From: Gp6-AA40 sp035492455
GTDB lineage: Bacteria > Acidobacteriota > Vicinamibacteria > Vicinamibacterales > UBA2999
Direction of reading: 5' to 3'
Length of the DNA: 64,000 nucleotides
NCBI GenBank assembly: GCA_035492455.1
Contig: DATJJE010000028.1
Coordinates: 1 to 64,000 of the forward strand
Below the pieces are notes generated by a model that made no database searches, was not told where the DNA came from, and saw nothing but the letters and a program-made list of their open reading frames with translations. The position numbers and the translations under genes are program-made. Below, piece after piece: positions 1 through 9,092 of the stretch (position 1 is its first letter; every line of letters starts with the position of its first letter).

Positions 1-371
<371 letters not shown>

Positions 372-589
372 ATTCGCTGTTCAGTGTTTGCCTTGCGCGC
401 CAAAAGCGCGCTCGACGCAGCTTGCGCTGCCACTGCTACAACTGTTAACGCGAGCGCCTGTTGACTTGGCTCTTGCGTTGTCTATTGTCGTTGTTGTCGT
501 CCATCGCGCCGACGCACCAAAGTGCGAAGACGGATGAACAGCTGACACTCGACGGGTCTTACTTGATACGTGTGCTTGCACGCACTATC

Positions 590-605
590 TAGTTTTCAAA
601 GAACC
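590..605 (-). promoter_or_regulatory. rrn leader boxA
   Basis: The minus strand reads GGTTCTTTGAAAACTA, which closely matches the boxA antitermination element of bacterial rRNA leaders, bound by NusB-S10. It lies between P2 and the 16S gene, in the expected order and orientation. Confidence 0.8.
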
Positions 606-683
606 GGACTGCCGAAACCTTGCGGCCTCGGCCTTTCACCCCAGTATTTCGACCAAATCGGCCGTTTTCAGGGGAACCTTTTA

Positions 684-712
684 AGGTTACTAGCGCCACC
701 AACGACTGTCAA
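684..712 (-). promoter_or_regulatory. rrn promoter P2
   Basis: On the minus strand TTGACA (712-707) is followed after 17 nt by TAACCT (689-684). The -35 is perfect, the -10 is weak (3 of 6). A second tandem promoter is usual for rRNA operons. Confidence 0.5.
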
Positions 713-856
713 CCCTTTTGTCGCTGCCCGAACGACATCTAGGTCCGTCCGCTGCTGGGATTGTCTTGCCCGTTGGGGGCGTCCGCTCTGCATTTACCGG
801 AACAGCTCGACGCCGTTCCTCACTGCCGGGCTGGCGCCCGTCAAGCGAACTTTCCA

Positions 857-885
857 ATCCTATGGGGTCGCTCCCGGGATGTCAA
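857..885 (-). promoter_or_regulatory. rrn promoter P1
   Basis: On the minus strand TTGACA (885-880) is followed by a 17-nt spacer and TAGGAT (862-857), a near-consensus sigma70 promoter. It begins 18 nt beyond the tyrS stop codon and points at the 16S gene, so transcription would start near 850. Confidence 0.75.
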
Positions 886-903
886 CCGCGACGTTTTTCG
901 GGC

Positions 904-2181
904 CTAAACCGTCGCGATCTTCACGACGTGATTTTGCTTGGCGCCTTTCCGCAGCACAAACAACCGGCCTTCAATCGCATCGGCCGAGCTGAGCCTGGCC
1001 CTCTCGTCTGTGATCCGCCGATTGTTCACATAGACGCCGCCTCCGCGAATCAACCGCGTCGCTTCACCCTTGGAAGCGGTTAATCCGCTCGACGCCAGCA
1101 AATCGACAACAGCCACACCCTCGCCGGCAAGCTTGTCGGCCGCAACAGTCGATGAAGGCACATCCTCGAACACCGACAACACATCGTCGGCGGGAAGCGT
1201 CGAAATGTCTTCGCCGAACAGAACTCCAGACGCGCGTTCGGCGCGCACCACGTGCGCGTCGCCGTGAACCATGCGTGTCACTTCACGGGCGAGTACGCGT
1301 TGTGCTTCGCGTCGTTCGGGTGCGTTCCGTATCGCGTCCTCGAGCTGCTCGATCGATGGCCGGTCGAGGAAGGTGAAGTAACGCAGATACTTTCCGGCGT
1401 CGCTGTCCTCGGTGTTCAACCAGAACTGATAAAAACGGAACGGCGACGTCAGTTTCGCGTCAAGCCAGACTGCGCCCGCCTCGGTCTTTCCGAACTTTGT
1501 TCCCGACGCAGTGGTGATGAGCGGAATTACCAGGCCGTGCGCTTTGCCGCCGCGTACCCGTCGAATCAAATCGATACCCGCGACGATGTTTCCCCATTGA
1601 TCGCTGCCGCCGATCTGCAGGGTGCAGGTGAAGTCGTCAAAGAGCTTGAGAAAGTCGAATGCCTGGAGCAGAGCGTAGCTGAACTCCGTGTAGGTGATTC
1701 CTTCTTCGCTCTCAATGCGCCGCTTGACCGATTCCTTTGCGAGCATCGCGTTCACGGTGAAGTGCTTGCCTACATCGCGCATGAATTCGATCGCACCAAG
1801 TTTGCTCAGCCACTCGGCATTGTTGACGAGGCGTGCCGGCGTGTCGCTGGTGTCGAAATCAAGAAAACGGGCGAGCTGCGAACGGATCCCTGCGACGTTC
1901 GCTTCGACGTGCTCGGCGGAGAGCAGTTGACGCTCGACGGTTTTGCCGCTCGGATCGCCAATCATGCCGGTCCCGCCGCCGACCACGGCGATCGGCGGAT
2001 GACCGAAGCGCTGCAGCCGTGCAAGACAGAGAATCGGGAGCAGGCTGCCGACATGCAGACTGGCCGCGGTCGGGTCGAATCCGATATATGTCGTGAGCGT
2101 CTCGCGCGCGATGATGTCGCGCAACCCTTCGGTCGCCCCGTACACGAGGCCGCGCCACTCGAATTCGCCGAACAGGTCCAT
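904..2181 (-). CDS. tyrS: tyrosyl-tRNA synthetase
   Basis: Cytosolic class I aminoacyl-tRNA synthetase that charges tRNA-Tyr with tyrosine. The 425-residue product has the usual length for bacterial TyrS. Visible motifs are the GFDPTAASLHVGSLLP block with the HIGH-type HVGS signature (about residues 34-48), the KFGKT version of the KMSKS loop (about residue 230), and a C-terminal S4-like RNA-binding domain in the last 65 residues (RLIRGGGVYVNN). Eight nucleotides before the ATG is TATAGT on the minus strand, suggesting a leaderless transcript. It sits directly upstream of the rRNA promoters, with no terminator visible between. Confidence 0.97.
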   Translation of the reverse strand: MDLFGEFEWRGLVYGATEGLRDIIARETLTTYIGFDPTAASLHVGSLLPILCLARLQRFGHPPIAVVGGGTGMIGDPSGKTVERQLLSAEHVEANVAGIRSQLARFLDFDTSDTPARLVNNAEWLSKLGAIEFMRDVGKHFTVNAMLAKESVKRRIESEEGITYTEFSYALLQAFDFLKLFDDFTCTLQIGGSDQWGNIVAGIDLIRRVRGGKAHGLVIPLITTASGTKFGKTEAGAVWLDAKLTSPFRFYQFWLNTEDSDAGKYLRYFTFLDRPSIEQLEDAIRNAPERREAQRVLAREVTRMVHGDAHVVRAERASGVLFGEDISTLPADDVLSVFEDVPSSTVAADKLAGEGVAVVDLLASSGLTASKGEATRLIRGGGVYVNNRRITDERARLSSADAIEGRLFVLRKGAKQNHVVKIATV

Positions 2182-2189
2182 CAGCCGGT

Positions 2190-2197
2190 ACTATACA
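2190..2197. promoter_or_regulatory. overlapping divergent -10 elements between tyrS and the phosphoesterase gene
   Basis: The two start codons are only 23 nt apart. Within the gap, TATAGT on the minus strand (2195-2190) ends 8 nt before the tyrS ATG. TATACA on the plus strand (2192-2197) ends 7 nt before the ATG at 2205. Either -10 would start transcription at or within 1-2 nt of the start codon. No consensus -35 was found for either, so this is inferred from spacing. Confidence 0.5.
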
Positions 2198-2204
2198 ACC
2201 GCGT

Positions 2205-3029
2205 ATGCTCGTGACCCGGCGCGCAGCCATCAAAGGCGTCGTCGCGACGACCGTCGGCGCAGTGACTGGAGCGAGTGCGTACGGTTTCGGCTACGAACGT
2301 CATCAGATCCGCACGACAGATGCTTCGCTGCCCGTATCAGGACTGCCGCCGGCGCTCGACGGACTGCGTATCGGATTCCTCACCGACATCCATCACAGTG
2401 CAATGGTGCCCGCCGAAGACGTGCGGCGCGCCGTTGATCTCGTCAGCGCGGCGCGACCTGATCTGATCATTCTCGGTGGTGATTACGTGACGTGGGGCGA
2501 TCGTACGTATGTCGGACCGGTCGCTGAGTTGCTCGCGCCATTGACCGCTCCGCACGGGGTGTTCGCCATCCTCGGCAACCACGATGACGATCGCGACATG
2601 CCTGCAGCGCTGGCTGCGCGGCACGTGCAGGTGCTGCGCGACGCGCGAACCCGTCTAGAGATTCGCGGTGAGGGTCTGGAACTGGCAGGAATCAGGTTCT
2701 GGACGCGCAAGGCATCGGACATCGCCCGAGTGATTGGGCGTGCGCGCGACACCCTCCTCTTCCTCGCGCACGATCCGCGCCGGCTGACGGAGGCTGCGGA
2801 ACTCGACGTGCCCGCCATGCTGTCAGGCCATACGCATGGCGGTCAGGTGGTCCTGCCAGGGGTTGGCGCAATCGCGCGGCGACGGTTTCCGGTGCTGGCG
2901 GGACTCGCCTCGCAAGACAATACGTGGATGTTCGTCAGCAAAGGGGTGGGCACCGTCTACCTGCCCATCCGCATCAACTGCCCGCCCGAAGTTGCGATCG
3001 TTACGTTGAAACGGAAGTCGCAGATTTAG
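2205..3029 (+). CDS. Tat-exported metallophosphoesterase (YkuE-type)
   Basis: A 274-residue calcineurin-like phosphoesterase, probably acting outside the cytoplasmic membrane. The N-terminus carries a twin-arginine signal (TRRAAIK, residues 4-10) followed by a small hydrophobic, Ala/Gly-rich stretch. Metal-binding motifs appear in family order: DIHH, GGDYV, GNHDD, a late HDP and GHTHGG. The substrate is unknown; YkuE-like relatives are often described as UDP-pyrophosphate or lipid-headgroup phosphatases, which cannot be settled here. The gene is divergent from tyrS, and its 3' end overlaps the purN 3' end by 29 nt. Confidence 0.9.
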   Translation: MLVTRRAAIKGVVATTVGAVTGASAYGFGYERHQIRTTDASLPVSGLPPALDGLRIGFLTDIHHSAMVPAEDVRRAVDLVSAARPDLIILGGDYVTWGDRTYVGPVAELLAPLTAPHGVFAILGNHDDDRDMPAALAARHVQVLRDARTRLEIRGEGLELAGIRFWTRKASDIARVIGRARDTLLFLAHDPRRLTEAAELDVPAMLSGHTHGGQVVLPGVGAIARRRFPVLAGLASQDNTWMFVSKGVGTVYLPIRINCPPEVAIVTLKRKSQI

Positions 3030-3648
3030 CCACCGCGACGAACCTGCGCCCTTCAACCCGCCAGCCACCGTCGAGAATCATCTGCACCGCGTCGGGATAG
3101 GCCCGATGTTCCTGTTCGAGAATGCGCGCGGAGAGTGTGTCAGGCGTGTCTCCGGTCAGCACAGGTACGGCACGCTGAACAACGATCGGGCCGCCATCGA
3201 GTTCGGCCGTGACGAGGTGAACTGTGACACCGCTCATTTTCACCCCGTGATCGATCGCCTGCTTCTGCGCATCAAGTCCGGGGAACGCCGGCAACAGCGA
3301 CGGATGAATGTTGAGGATACGGTTCGGGAACGCTTCGATCAGCGGCTCGCCGATCAGACGCATGAATCCCGCAAGACACACCAGACCAACATCGCGCGCT
3401 TGCAGGTCTCTGGCCAGGGCGCGATCGTACTCGTCGCGCGTCGGGAACCCGCGATGCGAGCGGACGATGGCTTCAATGCCCGCCGCCCGTGCGCGTTCGA
3501 GCCCACCGGCGTCGGCACGGTTCGAGATGACCACCGCGATCGTCGCGTCTAAACGTCCGTCCGCAATGGCGTCGATGAGCGCCTGGAGATTGCTTCCGCG
3601 GCCGGAGATGAGAACACCGAGGCGGCGGTTAATGGGGTCGGGACTCAT
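3001..3648 (-). CDS. purN: phosphoribosylglycinamide formyltransferase
   Basis: Transfers a formyl group from 10-formyltetrahydrofolate to GAR in de novo purine synthesis (third step). The 215-residue product has SGRGSN near the N-terminus for phosphate binding, NIHPSLLPAF with the catalytic Asn and His, and GVTVHLV followed by the D-containing segment. It is the last gene of the pur series but is cut off from purM by an antisense transposase gene of about 630 nt. Its start codon and first codons (MSPDP) coincide with a 15-bp REP half-copy, so the N-terminal extension before RRLGVLISG is probably repeat-derived. The 3' end overlaps the phosphoesterase gene tail to tail. Confidence 0.95.
   Translation of the reverse strand: MSPDPINRRLGVLISGRGSNLQALIDAIADGRLDATIAVVISNRADAGGLERARAAGIEAIVRSHRGFPTRDEYDRALARDLQARDVGLVCLAGFMRLIGEPLIEAFPNRILNIHPSLLPAFPGLDAQKQAIDHGVKMSGVTVHLVTAELDGGPIVVQRAVPVLTGDTPDTLSARILEQEHRAYPDAVQMILDGGWRVEGRRFVAVAKSATSVST
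3634..3648. repeat. REP half-copy flanking the RAYT gene (left)
   Basis: GGGGTCGGGACTCAT is the exact reverse complement of 4299-4313, so the transposase gene lies between inverted 15-bp copies. The complementary palindrome arm is missing on this side. The repeat forms the first five codons of purN on the minus strand. Confidence 0.8.
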
Positions 3649-3700
3649 TTCGGATTTCGAAATTAACGATCAGGTATCCGAATTGCCGGGTATTGGCAAT

Positions 3701-4327
3701 ATGCCGCGACGACCTCGCACCGCGACGGCGGGCCTCACATTCCATCTCATGAATCGAACCGCGCAAAAAATTCCACTGTTCGAATGCGCCGACGACTACA
3801 CCGCGTTCGAACGCATTCTCTTTCAAGCAATCCACCGCAGTGACGTGGCGGTGTTTGCGTACTGTCTGATGCCCAATCATTGGCATCTGGTCGCCTCGGC
3901 GCGAGTAGACGGTGCCCTCTCACGGTTCATGCACTGGCTCACCACTACCCATGCGCGGCGCTGGCGGATTGTCAAGAAGTCGGCCGGACAAGGCGCAGTG
4001 TATCAGGGCCGCTTCCGTGCAGTGCACGTCACGAGCGATGACCATTTCCTCTGTGTCTGTCGATACGTCGAACGGAACGCGTTGCGTGCACGTCTCGTCG
4101 ACAGAGCTGAAGAGTGGCAATGGTCAAGCCTATGGCGGCGGTGTGGCCATGCGGACGCGCGCAGCCTTGCGCGTTGGCCTGTCAAAGAACCGGGCGACTG
4201 GCTCGAGCTGGTAAATGCGAATCAAACGCTGACAGAGATCGACAGCTGCCGCTGCACTCAAAGAAGGCGTGCGCTGGCGGCAAGTTTCGGGACTCGTAAT
4301 GAGTCCCGACCCCTTATTGATAACTGA
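3701..4327 (+). CDS. REP-associated tyrosine transposase (RAYT, Y1/HUH family)
   Basis: A 208-residue Y1 transposase of the IS200-like REP-associated group, single-domesticated enzymes thought to spread short REP hairpins. The HUH metal site is MPNHWHLV (H60, H62) and the catalytic tyrosine is Y122 in CRYVERN. YQGRF and EWQWSS are further family landmarks. The start at MPRRPR is chosen because family members begin this way and the frame upstream overlaps purN antisense. The gene is inserted antisense between purM and purN. Its last codons (NESRP) are read from the right REP hairpin, and the stop overlaps the purM 3' end by 14 nt. All key residues are intact, so it may be active. Confidence 0.93.
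   Translation: MPRRPRTATAGLTFHLMNRTAQKIPLFECADDYTAFERILFQAIHRSDVAVFAYCLMPNHWHLVASARVDGALSRFMHWLTTTHARRWRIVKKSAGQGAVYQGRFRAVHVTSDDHFLCVCRYVERNALRARLVDRAEEWQWSSLWRRCGHADARSLARWPVKEPGDWLELVNANQTLTEIDSCRCTQRRRALAASFGTRNESRPLIDN
4287..4313. repeat. REP hairpin flanking the RAYT gene (right)
   Basis: Arms TCGGGACTC and GAGTCCCGA flank a 5-nt loop (GTAAT), followed by CCCC. The 15-nt part at 4299-4313 is an exact inverted copy of 3634-3648. The core CGGGACTCAT (minus strand here) recurs at 29663-29684. It also encodes the C-terminal NESRP of the transposase. Confidence 0.8.
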
Positions 4328-5342
4328 CTGAAGGAGGTTCACCAGGGACGATTTCGCCGATCACGCGCGCGTCCTTGCCGCCACGCGCCGCGAGCTCGTC
4401 GATCAAGGGCTCCGCCTGATCGCGCCCGGTCACGATGATGAGACCGATACCCATGTTGAAGGTCCTCATCATGTCGTCATGCGGGATACCACCGCTGCGC
4501 TCCAGCCACGTGAAGAGCGGCGGCACTTCCCACGCGGAGGTATTCACTACAGCCGCAGTGCCGTGCGGAAGGACACGCGGCAGGTTCTCCGTTATGCCGC
4601 CGCCGGTGATGTGCGCCATCCCTTTGATACGTCCGGCATCCAGCAGCGGCTGGACCATCTGCAGATACGATCGATGCGGCGCGAGCAGGACATCGCCGAC
4701 CGTGCCCGAGAGCTCCGCCACGTAACTGTCGACCTTCAAGCGCAGGTGCTCGAAAATGACGCGCCTTGCCAGCGAATATCCGTTCGTGTGCAGTCCGGAG
4801 GAGGGAACGCCGACGAGCACATCACCAATTGCGATGGCGCGTCCCGTGATCAACCGCGACCGCTCGACGGCACCGACGATGAAGCCGGCGACATCGTACT
4901 CGCCGTCGGCATAGAAGCCCGGCATCTCCGCGGTCTCGCCGCCAAGCAGCGCGCACCCGTTCTCGCGACACGCACCCGCGATGCCGCCCACGATCGATTC
5001 CGCCACTTCGGGCGACAGTCGTCCGGTGGCGAGATAGTCGAGAAAAAAGAGCGGCTGCGCCCCCTGCACAAGGATGTCGTTGACGCAATGGTTGACCAGA
5101 TCGGCGCCGATCGTGTCGTGCCGGTTGACCATGAACGCCACTTTCAGCTTGGTGCCGACGCCATCGGCGCTGGCGACCAGTACAGTGTCCCTGTACAGCC
5201 CCGGCTCGAGACGGAAGAGTCCGCCAAACGATCCGATTTCGGAGAGAACGCCGCTGGTAAAAGTGGACCGCGCCAGCCCGCGGATGCGGCGGACTGTCTC
5301 GTTGCCCGCGTCGATATCGACGCCGGAGGCTTTGTAGTCCAT
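4314..5342 (-). CDS. purM: phosphoribosylformylglycinamidine cyclo-ligase
   Basis: ATP-dependent closure of FGAM to AIR, the fifth step of purine synthesis, in the cytosol. The 342-residue product starts at MDYKASGVDIDAGN and shows the AIRS-family blocks DGVGTKLKVAF and GGETAEMPGFY plus the HITGGG motif. The start is fixed by a TAATG overlap with the purF stop codon, a translational-coupling arrangement. An in-frame upstream extension exists but lies inside purF and is unlikely to be used. The 3' end overlaps the antisense transposase gene by 14 nt. Confidence 0.97.
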   Translation of the reverse strand: MDYKASGVDIDAGNETVRRIRGLARSTFTSGVLSEIGSFGGLFRLEPGLYRDTVLVASADGVGTKLKVAFMVNRHDTIGADLVNHCVNDILVQGAQPLFFLDYLATGRLSPEVAESIVGGIAGACRENGCALLGGETAEMPGFYADGEYDVAGFIVGAVERSRLITGRAIAIGDVLVGVPSSGLHTNGYSLARRVIFEHLRLKVDSYVAELSGTVGDVLLAPHRSYLQMVQPLLDAGRIKGMAHITGGGITENLPRVLPHGTAAVVNTSAWEVPPLFTWLERSGGIPHDDMMRTFNMGIGLIIVTGRDQAEPLIDELAARGGKDARVIGEIVPGEPPSVSYQ

Positions 5343-6829
5343 TAACCGACGACGGTGTCTTTGACGAGATCGCGGAGGCTGACCGACAACTCGGGCTCGG
5401 CTGGCGCCGGCGATGCCGCCGCGGCTTCCGGATTCAACTTCAACGCCAGCTGCAGATAGGCGGCTTCGTCGCGCGGAAACGCGACTGGGTAGACGCCCGT
5501 GTAGCACGACGTGCAGTACTTCGACTTGCCGCCATTCACGGCGGCGGTCAGGCCATCGAGACTGAGATAGGCGATGCTGTCAGCGTCGAGATACTTGCGA
5601 ATCTCCTCGAGCGTGTGCGTGGCCGCGATCAGCTCCGAGCGACGCGGCGTGTCGACGCCGTAGAAGCACGGCGACACGGTCGGCGGACAGCTGATGCGCA
5701 TGTGCACTTCGCGCGCGCCCGCGCTGCGGACCATGCGCACGATCTTGCGGCTCGTCGTTCCGCGCACAATCGAATCGTCAATGAGCACCACGCGCCGTCC
5801 GTCGAGAATGCTCTTGACCGGATTCAGCTTGACGCGCACGCCGAAGTGGCGAATCGACTGCTGCGGCTCGATGAACGTGCGCCCGACGTAATGGTTGCGG
5901 ATCAATCCCATGCGCATCGGAATGCCCGATGCCTCCGCGTAGCCGATCGCGCCGCACACACCCGAGTCGGGAATCGGTACCACCACGTCTGCGTCGACCG
6001 GCGCCTCTTTCGCCAGCGTGCGACCGAGCTGCGTGCGCACCTCGTTGACGCTTTCGCCGAACACGTAGCTGTCCGGCCGCGCGAAGTAGACGTGCTCGAA
6101 GATGCATTGCGACTGGCGCGCCGGACCGAACGGCTTGACCGACTTGACGCCCGTCTGGCTGACGATCACCACTTCGCCGGGCTCGACGTCGCGTACGTAA
6201 GTCGCGCCGATGAGATCGAGCGCGCAAGTTTCCGAGCAGATAACCCACGCGTCGCCAAGCTTGCCGAGCGCCAGTGGCCGGAACCCGTGTGGATCGCGAA
6301 CGCCGATCATGCGATCCCTGGTCATCATGACGAACGAGAATGCGCCGCGCACCTGCGAAATAGCTTCGATGACGGCTGCTTCGACACCCACTTCGCGCGA
6401 TCGCGCGAAAAGGTGCACGATCACCTCGGTATCGCTGTTCGTCTGGAAGATGGCGCCGGCGCGCACGAGCGCATCGCGCAGTTCTCCGGCGTTGACGAGG
6501 TTTCCGTTGTGACAGACCGCCAGCTGCCCGTGGACGCTGTCGACCAGAATCGGATGCGCGTTAGCAAGAAGGCTCTCGCCGGCGGTCGAGTAGCGCACAT
6601 GGCCAATGGCCATCGTGCCCGGCAGCTTCGCCAGCGTCTCGCTGTTGAATGCCTCGTTCACGTAGCCCATCGCCTTGTGCAGGCGAATGCGGCCGCCGTC
6701 GGACGACGCGATCCCGGCGCTCTCCTGGCCCCGATGCTGGAGGGCATACAAACCGAGGTACGTGAGGTTCGAGGCCTCCGGGTGGCCGAAGATCCCGAAC
6801 ACGCCGCATTCTTCGCGGAATTTGTCCAT
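5342..6829 (-). CDS. purF: amidophosphoribosyltransferase
   Basis: First committed step of purine synthesis, converting PRPP and glutamine to phosphoribosylamine. The 495-residue product has an N-terminal glutamine amidotransferase domain preceded by a short propeptide: Cys8 in EECGVFG would become the N-terminal nucleophile. The PRPP-binding motif is VVLIDDSIVRGTT. The SCPP, CFYGVD and SKYCTSCYTG cysteines indicate the Fe-S-cluster-bearing Bacillus-type enzyme. The gene follows purL by 25 nt and overlaps purM by one base. Confidence 0.97.
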   Translation of the reverse strand: MDKFREECGVFGIFGHPEASNLTYLGLYALQHRGQESAGIASSDGGRIRLHKAMGYVNEAFNSETLAKLPGTMAIGHVRYSTAGESLLANAHPILVDSVHGQLAVCHNGNLVNAGELRDALVRAGAIFQTNSDTEVIVHLFARSREVGVEAAVIEAISQVRGAFSFVMMTRDRMIGVRDPHGFRPLALGKLGDAWVICSETCALDLIGATYVRDVEPGEVVIVSQTGVKSVKPFGPARQSQCIFEHVYFARPDSYVFGESVNEVRTQLGRTLAKEAPVDADVVVPIPDSGVCGAIGYAEASGIPMRMGLIRNHYVGRTFIEPQQSIRHFGVRVKLNPVKSILDGRRVVLIDDSIVRGTTSRKIVRMVRSAGAREVHMRISCPPTVSPCFYGVDTPRRSELIAATHTLEEIRKYLDADSIAYLSLDGLTAAVNGGKSKYCTSCYTGVYPVAFPRDEAAYLQLALKLNPEAAAASPAPAEPELSVSLRDLVKDTVVG

Positions 6830-6854
6830 ATCGGGAAGTCTCTAGTGTACGGCT

Positions 6855-9092
6855 TCAGGCAATAGCTTTCGCCCGCTCGAAATACCGTTCGATGGCAACG
6901 CCCCACGTCCGCTCGACCTCGCCGAGCGGCTCGTCGATTATCGTTCGTCCGTCGATCGCGATCTGCAGACGCCTACCCGTGACCATGCCGATGCGCCGGG
7001 CCGGTAGATGCGCGCGCGAGGCCATCGACAGCAGCTCTGCCTCACGTTGTGGAGCAACGGAGACGACGACCCGCGACGCCGATTCGCTGAAGAGTGTCGC
7101 GATGTCGCTGAAACCCGCCGCCGACCCTACCGCGGCGACATCGGTTCGCGCACCCAGCCCCGTGCCGATGCAGCACTCGGCGATGGTGACGGCGAGTCCC
7201 CCTTCAGAGCAATCCTGCGCGGATCGAATCAGCCCGCTGCCCGCGCCCTCGACCAGCACCCGGTGCAGCGCGCCTTCACGGTTCAGATCGAGCACCGGAG
7301 GCACACCACGAATGAGACCATGCAGCGTTTTCAAATACTCGCTGCCGCCCAGCTCATCGAGCGTCTCCCCGAGGAGCACAATCGCGTCGCCTTCGTTGCG
7401 GAACGTGCGCTGTACTACCGCGTCAGCATCTTCGATCACGCCAACAACGCCGAGCACTGGCGTTGGCAGCACGGCGCGTCCGTCGGTTTCGTTATAGAGG
7501 CTGACGTTTCCGCCGGTGATGGGAATGTCGAGCGCGCGGCAGGCCGCACCCATGCCTTCGACGGCACGCGCGAACTGCCACATGATCTCGGGCTTCTCCG
7601 GATTGCCGAAGTTGAGGCAATTGGTTGCGCCGATCGGCGTGCCGCCGGCGCACGCCACGTTGCGCGCCGCTTCGGCGACCGCGAGCTGCGCGCCGGCATA
7701 TGGATCGAGGTAAACGAACCGTCCGTTGCAGTCGACCGACATGGCGAGCGCCCGCCGGGTCCCCTTCACACGTACCACGCCCGCACCCATGCCGGGCATG
7801 ACAAGCGTGTTGGTGCGCACCATGTGGTCGTACTGCCGATAGACCCAGCGCTTGCTCGCAATCGTCGGCGAAGCGAGCAATCTCGCAAACACCTCGTCCG
7901 CTGCGACGGGCTTACCTAACGAGGCGAGCGACAGCTGCTGCGCTTCCTCGATATATGCAGGCGCGGCCATCGGCCGTCGATAGACCGGCGCGTCATCGGT
8001 CAGGGCGCGATTCGGGATCTCCGCGACAACTTCGCCGCGGTTGCGCACGCGGAGCTTGCCATCGGTCGTCACCTCGCCGACGCGCACGGCATGCAGATCC
8101 CATTTCTCGAAAATCCGCTCGACCTCGGCCTCGCGTCCCCGCTTGACGACCATCAGCATGCGCTCCTGTGACTCGGAGAGCATGATTTCGTACGGTGTCA
8201 TGCCGGTCTCGCGCTGCGGCACCAGCGAGACGTCGATGTCGACCCCGGCGCCACCGCGCGATCCCATCTCGCACGTCGAGCAGGTCAGCCCCGCCGCACC
8301 CATATCCTGAATGCCGACGAGCGCGTCGGTCCTCATCACCTCGAGGCAGGCTTCGAGGAGCAGCTTCTCCATGAACGGATCGCCAACCTGTACGGCCGGC
8401 CGCTTTTCCGCGCTCTTCTCGTCAAACTCCGCGGACGCCATCGTCGCGCCGTGGATGCCGTCGCGTCCTGTCTTCGCGCCGACGTAGTACACGGGATTAC
8501 CAGCACCCGAGGCGACGCCCTTGATGATGTCCTCGTGAGCGGCGATGCCGAGGCAGAACACGTTCACGAGAGGATTGCCCGTGTAGCTCTCGTCGAATGC
8601 GACTTCGCCGCCGACTGTCGGGATGCCGATGCTGTTGCCGTAGCCGGCGATACCGGCGACAACGCCCGAGAACGTGCGCCGGACGAGCGGATCATCCAGC
8701 GGCCCGAAGCGCAGGGAGTTGAGCAGCGCGATCGGCCGCGCCCCCATCGTGAAGATGTCGCGAATGATGCCACCCACACCGGTCGCGGCACCCTGATACG
8801 GCTCGATGAACGACGGGTGGTTATGCGATTCGATCTTGAACACCGCGGCGAGTCCGTCGCCGATGTCGACCGCGCCGGCGTTCTCGCCAGGCCCCTGCAG
8901 CACGCGCGGACCTGAAGTAGGCAGCGTCTTCAGGTGAACACGCGAGCTCTTATAGCTGCAGTGCTCCGACCACATCACGGAGAAGATGCCGAGCTCGGTC
9001 AGCGTCGGCTCGCGTTTCAACGCGTCAATGATCCGTTGAAATTCCTCGGTGCTCAGGCCGTGTCGTTCGAGGACGTCGCTCGTGACGGTCAT
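6855..9092 (-). CDS. purL: phosphoribosylformylglycinamidine synthase, synthetase subunit
   Basis: ATP-dependent amidation of FGAR to FGAM with PurQ and PurS as partners. The 745-residue length matches the small, Bacillus-type PurL rather than the single-chain 1300-residue enzyme. Motifs include the SEHCSYKSS region, ESHNHPSF, DMGAAGLTCS and a second synthetase half with SVDCNGRF. The start MTVTSDVLERHG is supported by an ATGA overlap with the purQ stop. The frame stays open further upstream but that part overlaps purQ. Confidence 0.97.
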   Translation of the reverse strand: MTVTSDVLERHGLSTEEFQRIIDALKREPTLTELGIFSVMWSEHCSYKSSRVHLKTLPTSGPRVLQGPGENAGAVDIGDGLAAVFKIESHNHPSFIEPYQGAATGVGGIIRDIFTMGARPIALLNSLRFGPLDDPLVRRTFSGVVAGIAGYGNSIGIPTVGGEVAFDESYTGNPLVNVFCLGIAAHEDIIKGVASGAGNPVYYVGAKTGRDGIHGATMASAEFDEKSAEKRPAVQVGDPFMEKLLLEACLEVMRTDALVGIQDMGAAGLTCSTCEMGSRGGAGVDIDVSLVPQRETGMTPYEIMLSESQERMLMVVKRGREAEVERIFEKWDLHAVRVGEVTTDGKLRVRNRGEVVAEIPNRALTDDAPVYRRPMAAPAYIEEAQQLSLASLGKPVAADEVFARLLASPTIASKRWVYRQYDHMVRTNTLVMPGMGAGVVRVKGTRRALAMSVDCNGRFVYLDPYAGAQLAVAEAARNVACAGGTPIGATNCLNFGNPEKPEIMWQFARAVEGMGAACRALDIPITGGNVSLYNETDGRAVLPTPVLGVVGVIEDADAVVQRTFRNEGDAIVLLGETLDELGGSEYLKTLHGLIRGVPPVLDLNREGALHRVLVEGAGSGLIRSAQDCSEGGLAVTIAECCIGTGLGARTDVAAVGSAAGFSDIATLFSESASRVVVSVAPQREAELLSMASRAHLPARRIGMVTGRRLQIAIDGRTIIDEPLGEVERTWGVAIERYFERAKAIA

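Larger units (their letters stand above)
372..856 (-). other. rRNA operon leader region
   Basis: This stretch between the 16S gene and the upstream promoter has no convincing gene on either strand; small reading frames here lack ribosome sites and known motifs. On the minus strand it holds promoter P2, a boxA antitermination site, and a GC-rich hairpin (arms 395-400 and 406-411) just before the 16S start, a likely part of the precursor-processing structure. Function is inferred from position and motifs. Confidence 0.75.
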
